DNA from: Mucilaginibacter tolerans
GTDB taxonomy: Bacteria > Bacteroidota > Bacteroidia > Sphingobacteriales > Sphingobacteriaceae
DNA: 64,000 bases
Assembly: GCF_030519375.1 (NCBI RefSeq)
Contig: NZ_JAUMKB010000020.1
Span: forward strand, 1 to 64,000
Reading direction: 5' to 3'
Below, piece by piece: positions 25,927-35,600 of this stretch. The position numbers were made by a program, and so were the translations under genes. Every line of letters starts with the position of its first letter. Positions within the stretch are counted from its first letter, which is position 1. Under the pieces are notes generated by a model. It searched no databases. It had not been told where the DNA came from and saw nothing but the letters and a program-made list of their open reading frames with translations.

Positions 25927-26406
25927 TCATTTAGGATTGTTTTCGTCAATGTGACGGTGTAATTGTTCGAGATCGGTTGCCTCTTTCATTCGCTCGAGTT
26001 CGGGATCCGATTTATCAATCCCCATCTTTTTTTGAATTTCATGCAGCAAGGTGAGTATTTTGGTGATTTCTGTTTCGGCCCTGACATTGATCTCAAATTC
26101 GACCTGCTCTCTTACTTTTTCAACCTTTCGCTGCCTGTTCTGGCTGATCAACACACAAATGGAGAGGATCACGGCAAAAATTGCCAATACGCTGTCCAAC
26201 CCGCTAAAAGGATAAGGATCAAACGGCTGAACGACCGGCAGATAATTCAAGTTCCATAACAGATAAATAATCAGTGCCAATAGCGCGAGTGATAAAAAGG
26301 TCAGGCTTCCAAAAAAATCAGCGATAGCAATAGTTGTACGGTCAATCCGGCTTTGCTGAATTTCTAATGATGACCTGATTTCTACCTTTTTTACTCTCTT
26401 TGCCAT
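25927..26406 (-). CDS. DUF1003-family membrane protein
   Basis: About 159 residues. I chose the ATG at 26406, because AAGGA lies 6 bp before it (the longer frame starts at 26463). Two transmembrane helices (FFGSLTFLSLALLALIIYLL and LDSVLAIFAVILSICVLIS) are joined by an FDPYPFSGL loop that is typical of DUF1003. A charged coiled-coil tail follows (REQVEFEINVRAETEITKIL). DUF1003 proteins are of unknown function. Alone between two minus-strand genes. Confidence 0.88.
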   Translation of the reverse strand: MAKRVKKVEIRSSLEIQQSRIDRTTIAIADFFGSLTFLSLALLALIIYLLWNLNYLPVVQPFDPYPFSGLDSVLAIFAVILSICVLISQNRQRKVEKVREQVEFEINVRAETEITKILTLLHEIQKKMGIDKSDPELERMKEATDLEQLHRHIDENNPK

Positions 26407-26563
26407 ACTCATTCCTTGATATGCAATAAATTGCACTACAACTCCTCGGGAGAAATGTTTCAATAAGGATCAAGTTTGGTGGTACAATTGGCAGATCGCA
26501 TACAACATCCAGGACGATGTGCTACCTGACTTCGGAAACCATGGCTAAGCTATAAAACTTCCT

Positions 26564-27385
26564 TTATTCAACCTTAAGGCGGCGTTTCAGGCAATTCAAA
26601 TTGCTGAGGGCATCTCCTGCAGTATTGTTAAAATAGGCGTAAACGGTCCTTCCTTCCTGTTGCCATTCCCTGATATAAGTGGCGTATTCATTCAGGAAGT
26701 CCTCACTGTAGCTTCCCTTGTAATTACCAGCAGGGCCATGGAAACGCAAGTAAACAAGTTTATCTGCCGTAACTTCCATTGGCGTAGGGGCTTGCCTCTT
26801 GTCTTGGATCACCATGGCTGCCTGGTAGGTTGCTAACAGTTCATAGACGAGATCTTGATGCCAGGATGCATCACGGAATTCAACGGCAACCGGCCAATTG
26901 AATGATTGTAGCGTCTCCAATAGTTCTTTCAGTTGCGACAATGCACTAACCCGGAGGCTTGGGGGGAATTGTACAAGCAAACATCCCTTTTTTTCTTCCA
27001 TACCTGCTATGGCCGTCATAAACTTGGTTAATTCTTTGGGGTTAAACAGCAGATCTTTTTGGTGAGTAATTTCTTTCCAAAGCTTAAATGTAAAACGGAA
27101 ATATGCAGGAACTTCCGTGGTCCATCTGGCAATGGTTTTTGCCTGCGGAAGTTTATAAAAAGAACTGTTGATCTCGATGCTGTTTTCGTGATTTGCATAA
27201 TACCTGAGCCGTGATTTTTCCTGGTGTTCTTCGGGAAAGTCACGTTTGGGCATAGGTATTTTTATGCCGCTGGTACCGGCGTAAAACTCCCCCTTATTAG
27301 CCATGGTCGAGCATTTGACACACTGTGATGCCCCGGAAGTGGTATCTTCCTTCCCGCCAAACTCAGGTACCCTGATCGCTTCCAT
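26564..27385 (-). CDS. DUF72-family protein
   Basis: A 273-residue protein of the DUF72 (YecE-like) family, a TIM-barrel related to xylose isomerase-like folds. Motifs: FYAGTSGIKIPMPKRDFPEE, RLRYYANHENSIEINSSFYK, FTFKLWKEITHQKD, CLLVQFPPSL, PVAVEFRDASWHQDLVYELL, YLRFHGPAGNYKGSYSEDFL, VYAYFNNTAGDAL. The role is not known; these genes occur in stress-related sets. The N-terminal 20 residues before the fold look like a leader, and the start could be internal (27361 or 27304). Confidence 0.9.
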   Translation of the reverse strand: MEAIRVPEFGGKEDTTSGASQCVKCSTMANKGEFYAGTSGIKIPMPKRDFPEEHQEKSRLRYYANHENSIEINSSFYKLPQAKTIARWTTEVPAYFRFTFKLWKEITHQKDLLFNPKELTKFMTAIAGMEEKKGCLLVQFPPSLRVSALSQLKELLETLQSFNWPVAVEFRDASWHQDLVYELLATYQAAMVIQDKRQAPTPMEVTADKLVYLRFHGPAGNYKGSYSEDFLNEYATYIREWQQEGRTVYAYFNNTAGDALSNLNCLKRRLKVE

Positions 27386-27510
27386 GATGTTACGATTTAT
27401 AATCCCAACATTTTCCAGCCGCCTTGGTTTTGCTTTTTTAAATCATGCTCAGCGAAGAAAGCATTTAAAGAAATGTGCAAACAAGCGTCGCGGGAAGTAG
27501 TTCAATAGGT

Positions 27511-28131
27511 ATGAAGACAGCATTGCAGCAACTGCCGCCGCAGGAAACCGGCGGCCATACAGATTTTGTACATGAGCAAAAATATGATACCCTTGAAACG
27601 GCGCACCGGGCTTTTCTCGCAGCAGCGGGCCGGTTATTGTCGGTGAATAACTGGCATGTATATGCGGGAGCAGGCTCGGCAATATTTACGCTGTGCAACA
27701 ATGAAGGGCAGGAAGTTGATAGGATGGCAGAGGAGGGCCTTTTCTTCAGCATCGATCTTCCGGCCCCCGGGCCGGACGCGGGCAAGGGGTTGGAATGGGT
27801 GATGGTCGAACGGATAGCATCCGAAGGAGGTGATAGCAGAGCGGAGGAATATGTGCTGATGACAGTACGCCCTGTACCGGATCCGCGCAGAGCGGACCCT
27901 GAGGTGGCGCATTTTTACAAGGATGTTTCGACCAGTACATTCATCGTGCGGCGGGACGGGCTGCTGGTGAGTGCTGGCGCATACGGACGAAACGAAACGC
28001 CGAACAATGAGGGAGTAGATTTGCATGATAAGATCCGGAATACAGCCATTGCCCTGATGGCGCGCGTGGGATTGTCAGGGCCGCAATGGAAGAAGCTGGT
28101 GACAGGTCTGATTCAGTACCAGGAAAAATGA
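27511..28131 (+). CDS. Hypothetical soluble protein
   Basis: About 206 residues from the ATG at 27511 (MKTALQQLPPQETGGHTDF). The protein is soluble and looks like a compact alpha/beta domain (TAHRAFLAAAGRLLSVNNWH, VDRMAEEGLFFSIDLPAPGP, WVMVERIASEG, PEVAHFYKDVSTSTFIVRRD). Residues VARHDxxNxx are not seen, and no enzyme motif is recognised. Convergent or unlinked with neighbours. The reading frame has good coding character and the opposite strand is also open, but less plausible. Confidence 0.65.
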   Translation: MKTALQQLPPQETGGHTDFVHEQKYDTLETAHRAFLAAAGRLLSVNNWHVYAGAGSAIFTLCNNEGQEVDRMAEEGLFFSIDLPAPGPDAGKGLEWVMVERIASEGGDSRAEEYVLMTVRPVPDPRRADPEVAHFYKDVSTSTFIVRRDGLLVSAGAYGRNETPNNEGVDLHDKIRNTAIALMARVGLSGPQWKKLVTGLIQYQEK

Positions 28132-28317
28132 TGATAAATTTCGAAACTACCATTTTTAAAGCTCAGTTATAAAAGAAATTTTATCGGTAAGCAAGGTGTT
28201 TCCTTTTAAGCGGTCTGGTCGAAAAGTCGTATGCCAAGAGAAATACTGGAAGTTAACCATCCGTCCGGCGCCAGCTCACTTGAGGTTCCGAGAAATTCGG
28301 TTGTCAATCGATTCCAC

Positions 28318-28503
28318 TTAATGTAACTGCCTCACTTTTAATTTGCGCTTAACATCTTGAGCGTTGTTACCCGCTATCTCGACTGCCGATTTTAGTTTAT
28401 CTTTGGATACATTAAATTCCCTTGCCCAAAAATCCAGCGTATAGGCATCTTCAATGTCGATTGAGCGTGTGTCCCGTCCTGCAGGTTTTATTTTTTTATT
28501 CAT
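28318..28503 (-). CDS. DUF3606-family small protein
   Basis: A 61-residue protein: SIDIEDAYTLDFWAREFNVS, KDKLKSAVEIAGNNAQDVKR. This is the DUF3606 fold, common in soil Bacteroidota and Proteobacteria, often in stress gene sets and next to related small genes. Function unknown. It stands between the 28131 gene end and the pyruvate oxidase gene. Confidence 0.85.
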   Translation of the reverse strand: MNKKIKPAGRDTRSIDIEDAYTLDFWAREFNVSKDKLKSAVEIAGNNAQDVKRKLKVRQLH

Positions 28504-28701
28504 GCTGATTCATCAACAAATTCGTGCCGTGCAAGTTTTGATAATAACGCTAAAACTTGCTGCAGCAGATGAACGGAAATGTTCGGAGGCCTGTTATGAC
28601 CAAATACAAAAATGCATACATAATGACTGCCCGCCGTTTTATATACAATGACAAATAATGGGAATGTCAAATAATATGGCAGGTACGCAAGGCTATATTC
28701 T

Positions 28702-30438
28702 TTAGATCAATTCTTTCATATGTTTATAATTTGCCTTTAAGGTATCCATGACCTCATCCATGCGGCCGTTTAAAACCATTTTCGACATGGAGAGCATCAT
28801 GCCTTTCAACTGTTCAAACTCTACCTTCGGCGGCATAGCCAGGGCGTTCGGATCGGTAAACACATTCACTAATACCGGCCCCTTGTAGAGGAAAGCTTCT
28901 TTGATAACTTGCTCTGTTTCGTCGGGGTTTTTCACCGTCATGCCTTTCATCCCCATGGCCTGAGCTATCATGGCAAAGTCCGGATCATACAAATCCGTTT
29001 GCCAATCCGGTATACCGGCCACCTCCATTTCCAACTTGACCATGCCGAGCGATCTGTTATTAAAGACAATAATTTTTACAGGAAGTTTATACTGCGTAAT
29101 GGTTGCAAGATCACCCAGTAACATGGACAATCCGCCATCACCGCAAAGCGCCACAACTTGCCTCCCCGGGCAAGCAAGGGCTGCGCCGATAGCTTGCGGC
29201 ATAGCGTTGGCCATGGAGCCATGGTTAAAGGAGCCCAGCAACTCGCGGCAGCCCGTTGCCTGGATATAACGCGCTCCCCATACACACGACATGCCGGTAT
29301 CAACCGTGAAGATAGCATCGTCCGCGGCTACCTGGTTAACCATATCGGCCACAAACTCCGGATGTATCTTCTCCTTTTGCCCACGGTCGCTGACATAGGT
29401 TTGCAACCGGCTTTTTACTTCATCATAGAATTTCAGCTGTGACCTTAAAAAAGTATCATCCGTTTTTTGAGCCAGCATCGGCAATAAAGCCCTCAAGGTG
29501 TCGCCCACCGAACCACATAGCCCGACATCAACCTTTGCCCGCCTGCCGATAAATTCCGGATGTGTGTCTAACTGAACGATCTTGCATTCAACCGGCATAA
29601 ATTGCGTATAGGGGAAGTCCGTTCCCAGCAATAACAGCAATTCGCATTCATTCATGGCATGGAAAGCGGATGGTAAACCGAGCAATCCCGTCATCCCGAC
29701 TTCATTCGGATTGTCATATTGTATGCTCATTTTTCCTCTGAATGAATAACCTACGGGTGCATGCAAACGTTGAGAAAGTGCGACCACCTCATCGTGCGCA
29801 CCACTCGCCCCGATACCGCAGAAAATGGTGATCCGGTTATATTTTTCTAACAGAGCGGCCAGTATTTTCATATCGTCCTGAGAGGGCCTTACTTCTGGGA
29901 CCGGACTATAATTTTGAGTTGAAGTCAGAATTTCCTCGGCATCCATTTTGGTCAGATCACCGGGCAATCCAATCACTGAAACGCCCTTTTTGATCAATGC
30001 ATGTTGTATAGCGGCCTGCAGCATCCGGGGGAATTGCGCCGGGGTTGTAGCAATCTGGTTATAGCCGCTGCAGTCATCAAACAGTTTGACTGTATTGGTC
30101 TCCTGGAAAAATTCTGAGCCAAATTCCGTGGACATGCAGGTTGACGCGATCGCAATAACCGGGGCGCCGGAGCGATGGGCATCATATAAACCGTTAACCA
30201 GGTGAATGTGTCCGGGACCACTGCTGCCGGCGCAACAAGCCAAACCATTTAATTGGGCCTCGGCACCTGCTGCAAAGGCACCTGCCTCTTCATGCCGTAC
30301 ATGTATCCATTGTATCTGACCATTCCGCCTTACGGCATCGTTCACTTCGTTCAGGCTGTCACCCGTCACCGCGTAAATCCTGTTGATGCCAGCGTTTACC
30401 AGCATTTCCACCAATTGGTCCGCTACTTTCTTTGCCAT
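28702..30438 (-). CDS. poxB: Thiamine pyrophosphate-dependent pyruvate oxidase (PoxB-like)
   Basis: A 578-residue TPP enzyme with the three-domain layout. The N-terminal pyrimidine-binding domain has VTGDSLNEVNDAVRR, the RHEEAGAFAAGAEAQLNG catalytic Glu segment, and SSGPGHIHLVNGLYDAHRSG. The central FAD or nucleotide domain has IFCGIGASGAHDEVV. The C-terminal PP domain has CGDGGLSMLLGDLATI and the Mg/TPP motif continuation NNRSLGM. PoxB converts pyruvate to acetate and CO2, passing electrons to quinone, and is active in stationary phase and stress. The C-terminal membrane-binding peptide is not clearly visible. Confidence 0.92.
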   Translation of the reverse strand: MAKKVADQLVEMLVNAGINRIYAVTGDSLNEVNDAVRRNGQIQWIHVRHEEAGAFAAGAEAQLNGLACCAGSSGPGHIHLVNGLYDAHRSGAPVIAIASTCMSTEFGSEFFQETNTVKLFDDCSGYNQIATTPAQFPRMLQAAIQHALIKKGVSVIGLPGDLTKMDAEEILTSTQNYSPVPEVRPSQDDMKILAALLEKYNRITIFCGIGASGAHDEVVALSQRLHAPVGYSFRGKMSIQYDNPNEVGMTGLLGLPSAFHAMNECELLLLLGTDFPYTQFMPVECKIVQLDTHPEFIGRRAKVDVGLCGSVGDTLRALLPMLAQKTDDTFLRSQLKFYDEVKSRLQTYVSDRGQKEKIHPEFVADMVNQVAADDAIFTVDTGMSCVWGARYIQATGCRELLGSFNHGSMANAMPQAIGAALACPGRQVVALCGDGGLSMLLGDLATITQYKLPVKIIVFNNRSLGMVKLEMEVAGIPDWQTDLYDPDFAMIAQAMGMKGMTVKNPDETEQVIKEAFLYKGPVLVNVFTDPNALAMPPKVEFEQLKGMMLSMSKMVLNGRMDEVMDTLKANYKHMKELI

Positions 30439-30610
30439 ATTTTATCTGTTATTAAGAATGAACAGTGGCTAAAATCAAATGTTTAGGATAATTAGAATAA
30501 TAGGTTCAATGCAGGTTGTTTTGCCGTAGCCCCCAAGTTCAATCTTTTTCAATAGGTACTGCCTGTTTTGGTTCAGGGATGTGTATCACTTTTCATCTAT
30601 CTCAAACGAA

Positions 30611-30859
30611 CTAAGACAAATCGGACGGATGATGCAGATGGTCGTCAATCTTATGTACCAGCATTTCGAATATTTGCTGACTCAGGGGCTCGCCGTCTTC
30701 CTGCTCCCAAACCTCATACCTGGCCAGCTTGGCAATGACCACCCCGTCTTTTTCCGCAGCAAACCTTCCATCGTTTCCGGTGATCAGGTAAGCGTGTTCG
30801 AGACCTTCAATTACTTCGTTGAAATATAAAGGCTCTGATTTTATATTTTTATCATACAT
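30611..30859 (-). CDS. Small hypothetical protein
   Basis: An 82-residue acidic protein (start at 30859): SEPLYFNEVIEGLEHAYLIT, KDGVVIAKLARYEVWEQEDG, ending in a helical His-rich tail (LVHKIDDHLHHPSDLS). I do not recognise a family. It lies just upstream of, and on the same strand as, pyruvate oxidase (173 bp), and may be its partner by position only. Confidence 0.6.
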   Translation of the reverse strand: MYDKNIKSEPLYFNEVIEGLEHAYLITGNDGRFAAEKDGVVIAKLARYEVWEQEDGEPLSQQIFEMLVHKIDDHLHHPSDLS

Positions 30860-30935
30860 CTGCAGCAGATTTAGCTTTGCTTAGTCTAACACTTTGTCAC
30901 ACAGCTTGTTTTATCAGTTGTATCTTATTTTTTTA

Positions 30936-31400
30936 TTATTTTGTTTTTAAAGATGGCCTTTGGCTTCCTGATTTTCGTTTCTGGTTGTCTTCGGCGGCAT
31001 CGATGGAGTGCGTGCTGGTGATTTTATCTTCTTTTTCCGCAAGTGACGACAGGCGTGCATAGAATTTATGCAGATGGTCCAGTTCTTCTTCCGTCAGGTT
31101 TTCGATGTCCACAATGCGATTGCTGGCGCCCTCATGCGAGGCCAGCAGTTCATTCAGTTTGAGGTGGATTGCCTTGGAATCTTTGTTCTGTGTTTTCTGG
31201 ATCAAAAAAACCATCAAAAAAGTAATGATGGTTGTTCCGGTATTAATAACCAATTGCCAGGTCTCTGAATAGTGAAATAAAGGTCCGGTGATGGCCCAGA
31301 TAAGCACAACGGCGGCCGCAATGATAAAAGCTATGGAACTACCGGTCGCAGCCGTCGCCCAATTGGAGAACCGTTCAAAATAATTTATTTTCCTTTTCAT
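30936..31400 (-). CDS. Low-affinity iron permease-like membrane protein
   Basis: About 154 residues from the ATG at 31400 (MKRKINYFERFSNWATAATG). It has two transmembrane helices (IAFIIAAAVVLIWAITGPLF and ITFLMVFLIQKTQNKDSKAI), as in the bacterial half of the Fet4-like low-affinity iron permease family, then a helical cytoplasmic tail (LKLNELLASHEGASNRIVDI). Actual transport is unproven for these short bacterial forms. It lies just downstream of the 736-residue gene on the same strand, with 31 bp between. Confidence 0.85.
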   Translation of the reverse strand: MKRKINYFERFSNWATAATGSSIAFIIAAAVVLIWAITGPLFHYSETWQLVINTGTTIITFLMVFLIQKTQNKDSKAIHLKLNELLASHEGASNRIVDIENLTEEELDHLHKFYARLSSLAEKEDKITSTHSIDAAEDNQKRKSGSQRPSLKTK

Positions 31401-31431
31401 GGCTATCAAGTTATAAAATGTCCTGTCTTCA

Positions 31432-33642
31432 TTATTTCCAACTGATGTGGACTTCACTGTCGCCTGCCGGCATGAATTCCAGGTGGCCTTCCCTTGTCTT
31501 TCTGCCTTTTAAACCTTCCTTGTTACTATTAATCGTCACGGTGAAGTCTGGAAGCTCGCCTTTGCCGGTCCTGACCAGCATCAGTCTGCAATTAATTCTC
31601 GCATCACCAGCCAGTTTAAAACGGGCGGGGTTATGTTTTTCGGACGAGAAGCCGCAGGTCGGGTAATCCGAAAAGATCATAAATTCTTCACCTGGCACCC
31701 GCATATAGTGCCGGGGCAGAATCCCAAACGCATTGCCTGCGCCGTAAACCTCCTGTCCCACCTCGCCGGATCGTTCCCAGCCGTCATGCAGGTCCTCCAG
31801 CGCGATCCACAGGTTGGGATCAACCTCGCCCATCTTAACTTTTTCCGACAACATTTCTTTAGGCAGCATGGTGGGATAATAATAAACCGCCCGGTGTACC
31901 AGGAAACGTATGTATTCGGCCATTAGCAGCCGGAGCGATGGCAGGATGTCCTCACCCTCGGCCTGGTGCAGGTAATCGTGAAAGGCACAGAAAACTTCCT
32001 GTTCCTCGTATACCGCAGTGTAGGGCGCATCATTAAGAGGGAAAAGAGCAAAAAAAGACGGAAAGTTTTTTCCAAAACCATAGTTACAATCCCAAAGCCT
32101 GACATTTTTAAATATATTCGCCAGACATAGGTAGCTCAGCTCTTTATATATTTCCTTCCTGGTCACTTTAAACAAACGCAACAAAGTACCCGCCGAAAAG
32201 GCCGTATTGTTTGCCTGGTAAAACAATTCGAAACCGAGCCCCTTTAATTTCAGTGCCGACTTCTCCGCTTCTGCGAGATAGCGCTTTTTGCCGGTCAGTT
32301 TCCAAGCCTGCAGCATGACATGTGCATACAAACCCGGTACGTCTTTTTCGCCGCCTTTGCCCGGCTGCGTTTCGGCTTTGACAACTTCCAGCGTATCAAC
32401 CTTGTAAAATACCGGCCAGGTATAATTAAAATGATGGGCGACTTTGATGGCATATTCCAGCGAATCCAGGAACAGTTGTTTTGCAACCCTGTCGCCTTTC
32501 AATGCCAGCCGCGACAGGTTAAGCAGCGGATGGTGTAAATACCAGGAGTCCATCACCAGCGGCCGCTTTTGTTCCTCTTCGCCTTCCATCTGGTCAGCTA
32601 CTTTGGGGTGCCAGCGCATGATAGTGTCAAGGTCTTTATTATAAAAAGCGGGCAGACCCGCCTTGATCTTTTTCATGATCGGCAGCTCGTCATTGTTCCA
32701 CTCCACATAATCCAGCAGGGGCAAAAGCACCGCTAATTGCACCATGATCTCCGGCGGCGTGGCATAATCACAGACATACGCGTTCAGATAATGGTTGCCA
32801 CCTACCTGGTTCCAGCAACCGGGGCTATCCTGCAGGTCAAATAACCCTTTTTTTAGCACGTCGGGCCAGTCATGGTAATGTGTCGCGGGTTTGGGGAGCG
32901 CCAGGTAAACCGCGGCCATCATATCGAGATATTGACGTACCATGGCAGGCTCATCGGCCGGAGCTTCTTCTGAAAAAGCAATAAACGCTTCACTTAAGGT
33001 ATATGGTTTCCCGGCTTCGAGTGCCTTGTTTTTTAGCGTTGGCGGCAGTGCAAAACCAATCTCCGGCCATTCGCCTCCAACAGTATCGCCTGCTGAGGTT
33101 TCGGTGTCCTGATTATAATCCGCCAGTGCCGTTAGATTTTGCAGGTATAATACCGAACCGGCTTTTGGCCGGGTAAAGTTCAAATAAAGCTGTCCGGTAC
33201 GGGTTCCTACCTGCCTCACTTTGATCTCGCCTTCGGCTAATACATCACTGCCAGCCGCGCCAAGCGGTACAATGTCACGCGGCCAATAAGGAAACAACAA
33301 CGGCGCGGACGCCTCCAATGTCGTAGTTAACCGGAGCACCGGATTGTCCCTGGAAGGCCATTGGACCATAATTTTATAATTGCCCATGAGTGATGTGATC
33401 AGAAAAGTAATCTTTTGGTCTTTATCCAAAATCTTCTTTAGTTCCAGATTGCCATTCGGCGAATATGCCATGCGGAAAGCTATCCGGCTGCCTTTGGGCC
33501 ACGCTGCGACCATCCAGCAGGAGTCACCGAGAAAATAAACTTTGAAGGAGTAGCCCAAGGTCTCCTGTTCAAAAACTGGTTGGAGGCCGGGAGCGTTGAG
33601 CTGCTCATTAATATTCAGCAGCCAGGCTGAGGTTGCGTTCAT
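31432..33642 (-). CDS. Large protein of unknown function, alpha/alpha-barrel-like
   Basis: A 736-residue protein without a signal peptide. The N-terminal part (1-250) is beta-rich and ends with TRTGQLYLNFTRP-type strands. The central and C-terminal part (250-680) is built of repeated helices with Tyr/Trp-rich motifs: YHDWPDVLKKGLFDLQDSPG, WYLHHPLLNLSRL, VPGLYAHVMLQAWKLTGKKR, YLAEAEKSALKLKGLGFELF, and YGAGNAFGILPRHYM. This looks like an (alpha/alpha)6-type glycosidase or epimerase fold. It could act on a sugar. The last 100 residues form a beta-sandwich-like end. I cannot name a family; the toroid call is an inference. Confidence 0.7.
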   Translation of the reverse strand: MNATSAWLLNINEQLNAPGLQPVFEQETLGYSFKVYFLGDSCWMVAAWPKGSRIAFRMAYSPNGNLELKKILDKDQKITFLITSLMGNYKIMVQWPSRDNPVLRLTTTLEASAPLLFPYWPRDIVPLGAAGSDVLAEGEIKVRQVGTRTGQLYLNFTRPKAGSVLYLQNLTALADYNQDTETSAGDTVGGEWPEIGFALPPTLKNKALEAGKPYTLSEAFIAFSEEAPADEPAMVRQYLDMMAAVYLALPKPATHYHDWPDVLKKGLFDLQDSPGCWNQVGGNHYLNAYVCDYATPPEIMVQLAVLLPLLDYVEWNNDELPIMKKIKAGLPAFYNKDLDTIMRWHPKVADQMEGEEEQKRPLVMDSWYLHHPLLNLSRLALKGDRVAKQLFLDSLEYAIKVAHHFNYTWPVFYKVDTLEVVKAETQPGKGGEKDVPGLYAHVMLQAWKLTGKKRYLAEAEKSALKLKGLGFELFYQANNTAFSAGTLLRLFKVTRKEIYKELSYLCLANIFKNVRLWDCNYGFGKNFPSFFALFPLNDAPYTAVYEEQEVFCAFHDYLHQAEGEDILPSLRLLMAEYIRFLVHRAVYYYPTMLPKEMLSEKVKMGEVDPNLWIALEDLHDGWERSGEVGQEVYGAGNAFGILPRHYMRVPGEEFMIFSDYPTCGFSSEKHNPARFKLAGDARINCRLMLVRTGKGELPDFTVTINSNKEGLKGRKTREGHLEFMPAGDSEVHISWK

Positions 33643-33831
33643 GGTAAAATCAAGATTCGATAACTTTAATCACTCCGTGAACGCCGCGGGTGGCGCTTAT
33701 AAGAATGTATGAAATTAACTGAATAGCATTCTTAATTGTTTGCTTTGATTTCTTATTTATTTATTTTTTTAATTAGAAACTTAAATCGGTGCTTTTGGTT
33801 CTATTAATACAGACACTAAAAAAAATGATTT

Positions 33832-34773
33832 ATGTTTCATCACGTCAAAGACTTACAATTCAATGCCAGGGTTTCGCGCCCAGATCCGCGATTTGCCAAT
33901 TTATTGCTAGAGCAATTCGGTGGCGAAAACGGCGAGCTGGCCGCCGCTATGCAATATTTTACCCAGGCATTCGGCGCAAAGGTTCCGCATCCTGACAAAT
34001 ATGATATGCTGATGGATATCGCGACTGAAGAATTTAGTCACCTGGAGATCGTTGGTGCAACTATACAAATGTTACTAAGGGGTGTGAATGGCGAGTTAAA
34101 GAACGCAGCTGACAGTTCGGAGATCATGGAGGTAATGAACGGTAAAGCCGCTAAAGAAAGTATCATTCATGGGGCTTTGACAGCCAACCCGCAATTTGTT
34201 ATGATCACAGGCGGTGGTGTAACACCACGCAACAGCCAGGGTATTCCATGGTGCGCGTCTTATATCCACTCCAATGGTGACCTGACCGTAGACTTGCGAA
34301 GTAACCTGGCGTCAGAATCGCGCGCCAAACTTGTTTATGAGCATTTAATGAAATTTACGGATGATCCGTACATCCACGAAACGTTATCTTTCTTAATGAC
34401 CCGCGAAGTGGCCCACTATAAAATGTTTGAAGCAGCGCTGAACAGTATCCCGAACAATTTCCCCCCTGGTGTTTTAGCTGCCGACCCTAGATTTACCCAG
34501 CAAGTATTTAACCTGTCTGACGGTGCCGTGCGCGGTCCCTGGAACGAAGGTGAAATGCCGGGTTTGGGTAAGGAATGGATCTTTATTGAAAGACCATTGG
34601 AACAGGTGCAGGAAAGTGAAGGACAAACCAAGCTCGCTGAGGATTTCGGTAAGGAGCTGAAGGCAAAAGAGAAACTGGATGAGCAGATGAGTGTCAAAAA
34701 AAGTGCGGAAGTGAAAAATGCCGAGCCCAGGGGCGTGGCGCAATGGAGCACTTACGAAACCATCGGAGTTTAA
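33832..34773 (+). CDS. Manganese-containing catalase
   Basis: A 313-residue dimanganese catalase. The ligand motifs are in place: Glu35 in QFGGENGELAAAMQYFTQAF, the E67xxH70 pair in IATEEFSHLEIV, Glu in NPQFV...ASYIHSNGDLTVD, and the final His in MTREVAHYKMF. It removes hydrogen peroxide without heme. The C-terminus is longer than in Lactobacillus catalase and is Lys/Glu-rich. A strong terminator follows at 34823. Monocistronic, divergent from the 736-residue gene. Confidence 0.94.
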   Translation: MFHHVKDLQFNARVSRPDPRFANLLLEQFGGENGELAAAMQYFTQAFGAKVPHPDKYDMLMDIATEEFSHLEIVGATIQMLLRGVNGELKNAADSSEIMEVMNGKAAKESIIHGALTANPQFVMITGGGVTPRNSQGIPWCASYIHSNGDLTVDLRSNLASESRAKLVYEHLMKFTDDPYIHETLSFLMTREVAHYKMFEAALNSIPNNFPPGVLAADPRFTQQVFNLSDGAVRGPWNEGEMPGLGKEWIFIERPLEQVQESEGQTKLAEDFGKELKAKEKLDEQMSVKKSAEVKNAEPRGVAQWSTYETIGV

Positions 34774-34822
34774 ACGGCGATACGTGCAGAAAATTAGTTC
34801 CAGAGGTTGAAAAGTGAGGGTT

Positions 34823-34854
34823 GGGCCGCTTATTTATTAGGCGGTCCTTTTTTA
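34823..34854 (+). terminator. Rho-independent terminator of the Mn-catalase gene
   Basis: GGGCCGC (34823-34829) pairs with GCGGTCC (34841-34847), separated by a loop of TTATTTATTAG, and is followed by TTTTTTATT. It stands 50 bp past the catalase stop codon. Confidence 0.75.
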
Positions 34855-34967
34855 TTGCCTAATTTCTTTCTTTAACAAGGTCCTTGCGAGATGGCGAGTT
34901 ATTGCTGCCCCTGAAAACAAATAAGCCCGGTCACCCAGGCCTATCTCAGGCTATACAATCACCATAT

Positions 34968-35555
34968 TTATTTCATGCTTTTGTCGATCTTCCTGATCGC
35001 ATCCAGGTGAGTTTGAACAATCGGCGCTGTCTTGGCGGCAAAGGCTTTCAACGTTGTATCGCTGCCATTCTTTGCTTCCCCATTCATCAGGTCCAGAGTT
35101 TTCTCATGGCCATCGATCATAGCGGAAACATAAGCTTTGTCGAAATCGGCCCCGGTTTTCTTATTCAGTTCATCTATTTTTTTAAGGTGTTCACTGTCAG
35201 GTTCAGCCGGTAGGGTGATGTTTTTTGCTTTGGCGATAGCCATCAACTCGTCGTTTGCTTTTCCATGATCGGCTACCATCATCTTGGCAAATTCCTTGAT
35301 GGAGGAATTGCCGGTTTTTGTTAATGCGAGTTTGGCCAGCGCCACTTCGGTCATGCCGCCATTTGCAGCTGCAGTCGCAAATTTCGCATCATCGCTGTTT
35401 ACTGCAATGCCGCCTGTATTCATTGCATTAGAGGTGGTATCTTTGGTTTTGTTTAAGCTGTCAGCTGACTCTTTCGCATCTTTATTCCCATGATTACATG
35501 CCTGGAAAACAAGGGTGCTCCCCACGATTGTTAATAGAAAGGTTAATTTCCTCAT
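34968..35555 (-). CDS. DUF4142-family lipoprotein
   Basis: A 195-residue protein with a lipoprotein signal (LTFLLTIVGSTLVFQACNHG, lipobox Cys at about residue 20) and a DUF4142 four-helix, ferritin-like core: FATAAANGGMTEVALAKLAL, NSSIKEFAKMMVADHGKAND, ending TAPIVQTHLDAIRKIDKSM. DUF4142 proteins are exported and widespread in Bacteroidota and Proteobacteria stress gene sets; the function is not settled. The next upstream gene, a tiny membrane protein, lies 45 bp away on the same strand. Confidence 0.9.
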   Translation of the reverse strand: MRKLTFLLTIVGSTLVFQACNHGNKDAKESADSLNKTKDTTSNAMNTGGIAVNSDDAKFATAAANGGMTEVALAKLALTKTGNSSIKEFAKMMVADHGKANDELMAIAKAKNITLPAEPDSEHLKKIDELNKKTGADFDKAYVSAMIDGHEKTLDLMNGEAKNGSDTTLKAFAAKTAPIVQTHLDAIRKIDKSMK

Positions 35556-35600
35556 AAATATTGCGTTTTAAATGGTGATTTTTTTTTGCGGTATCTGCTA

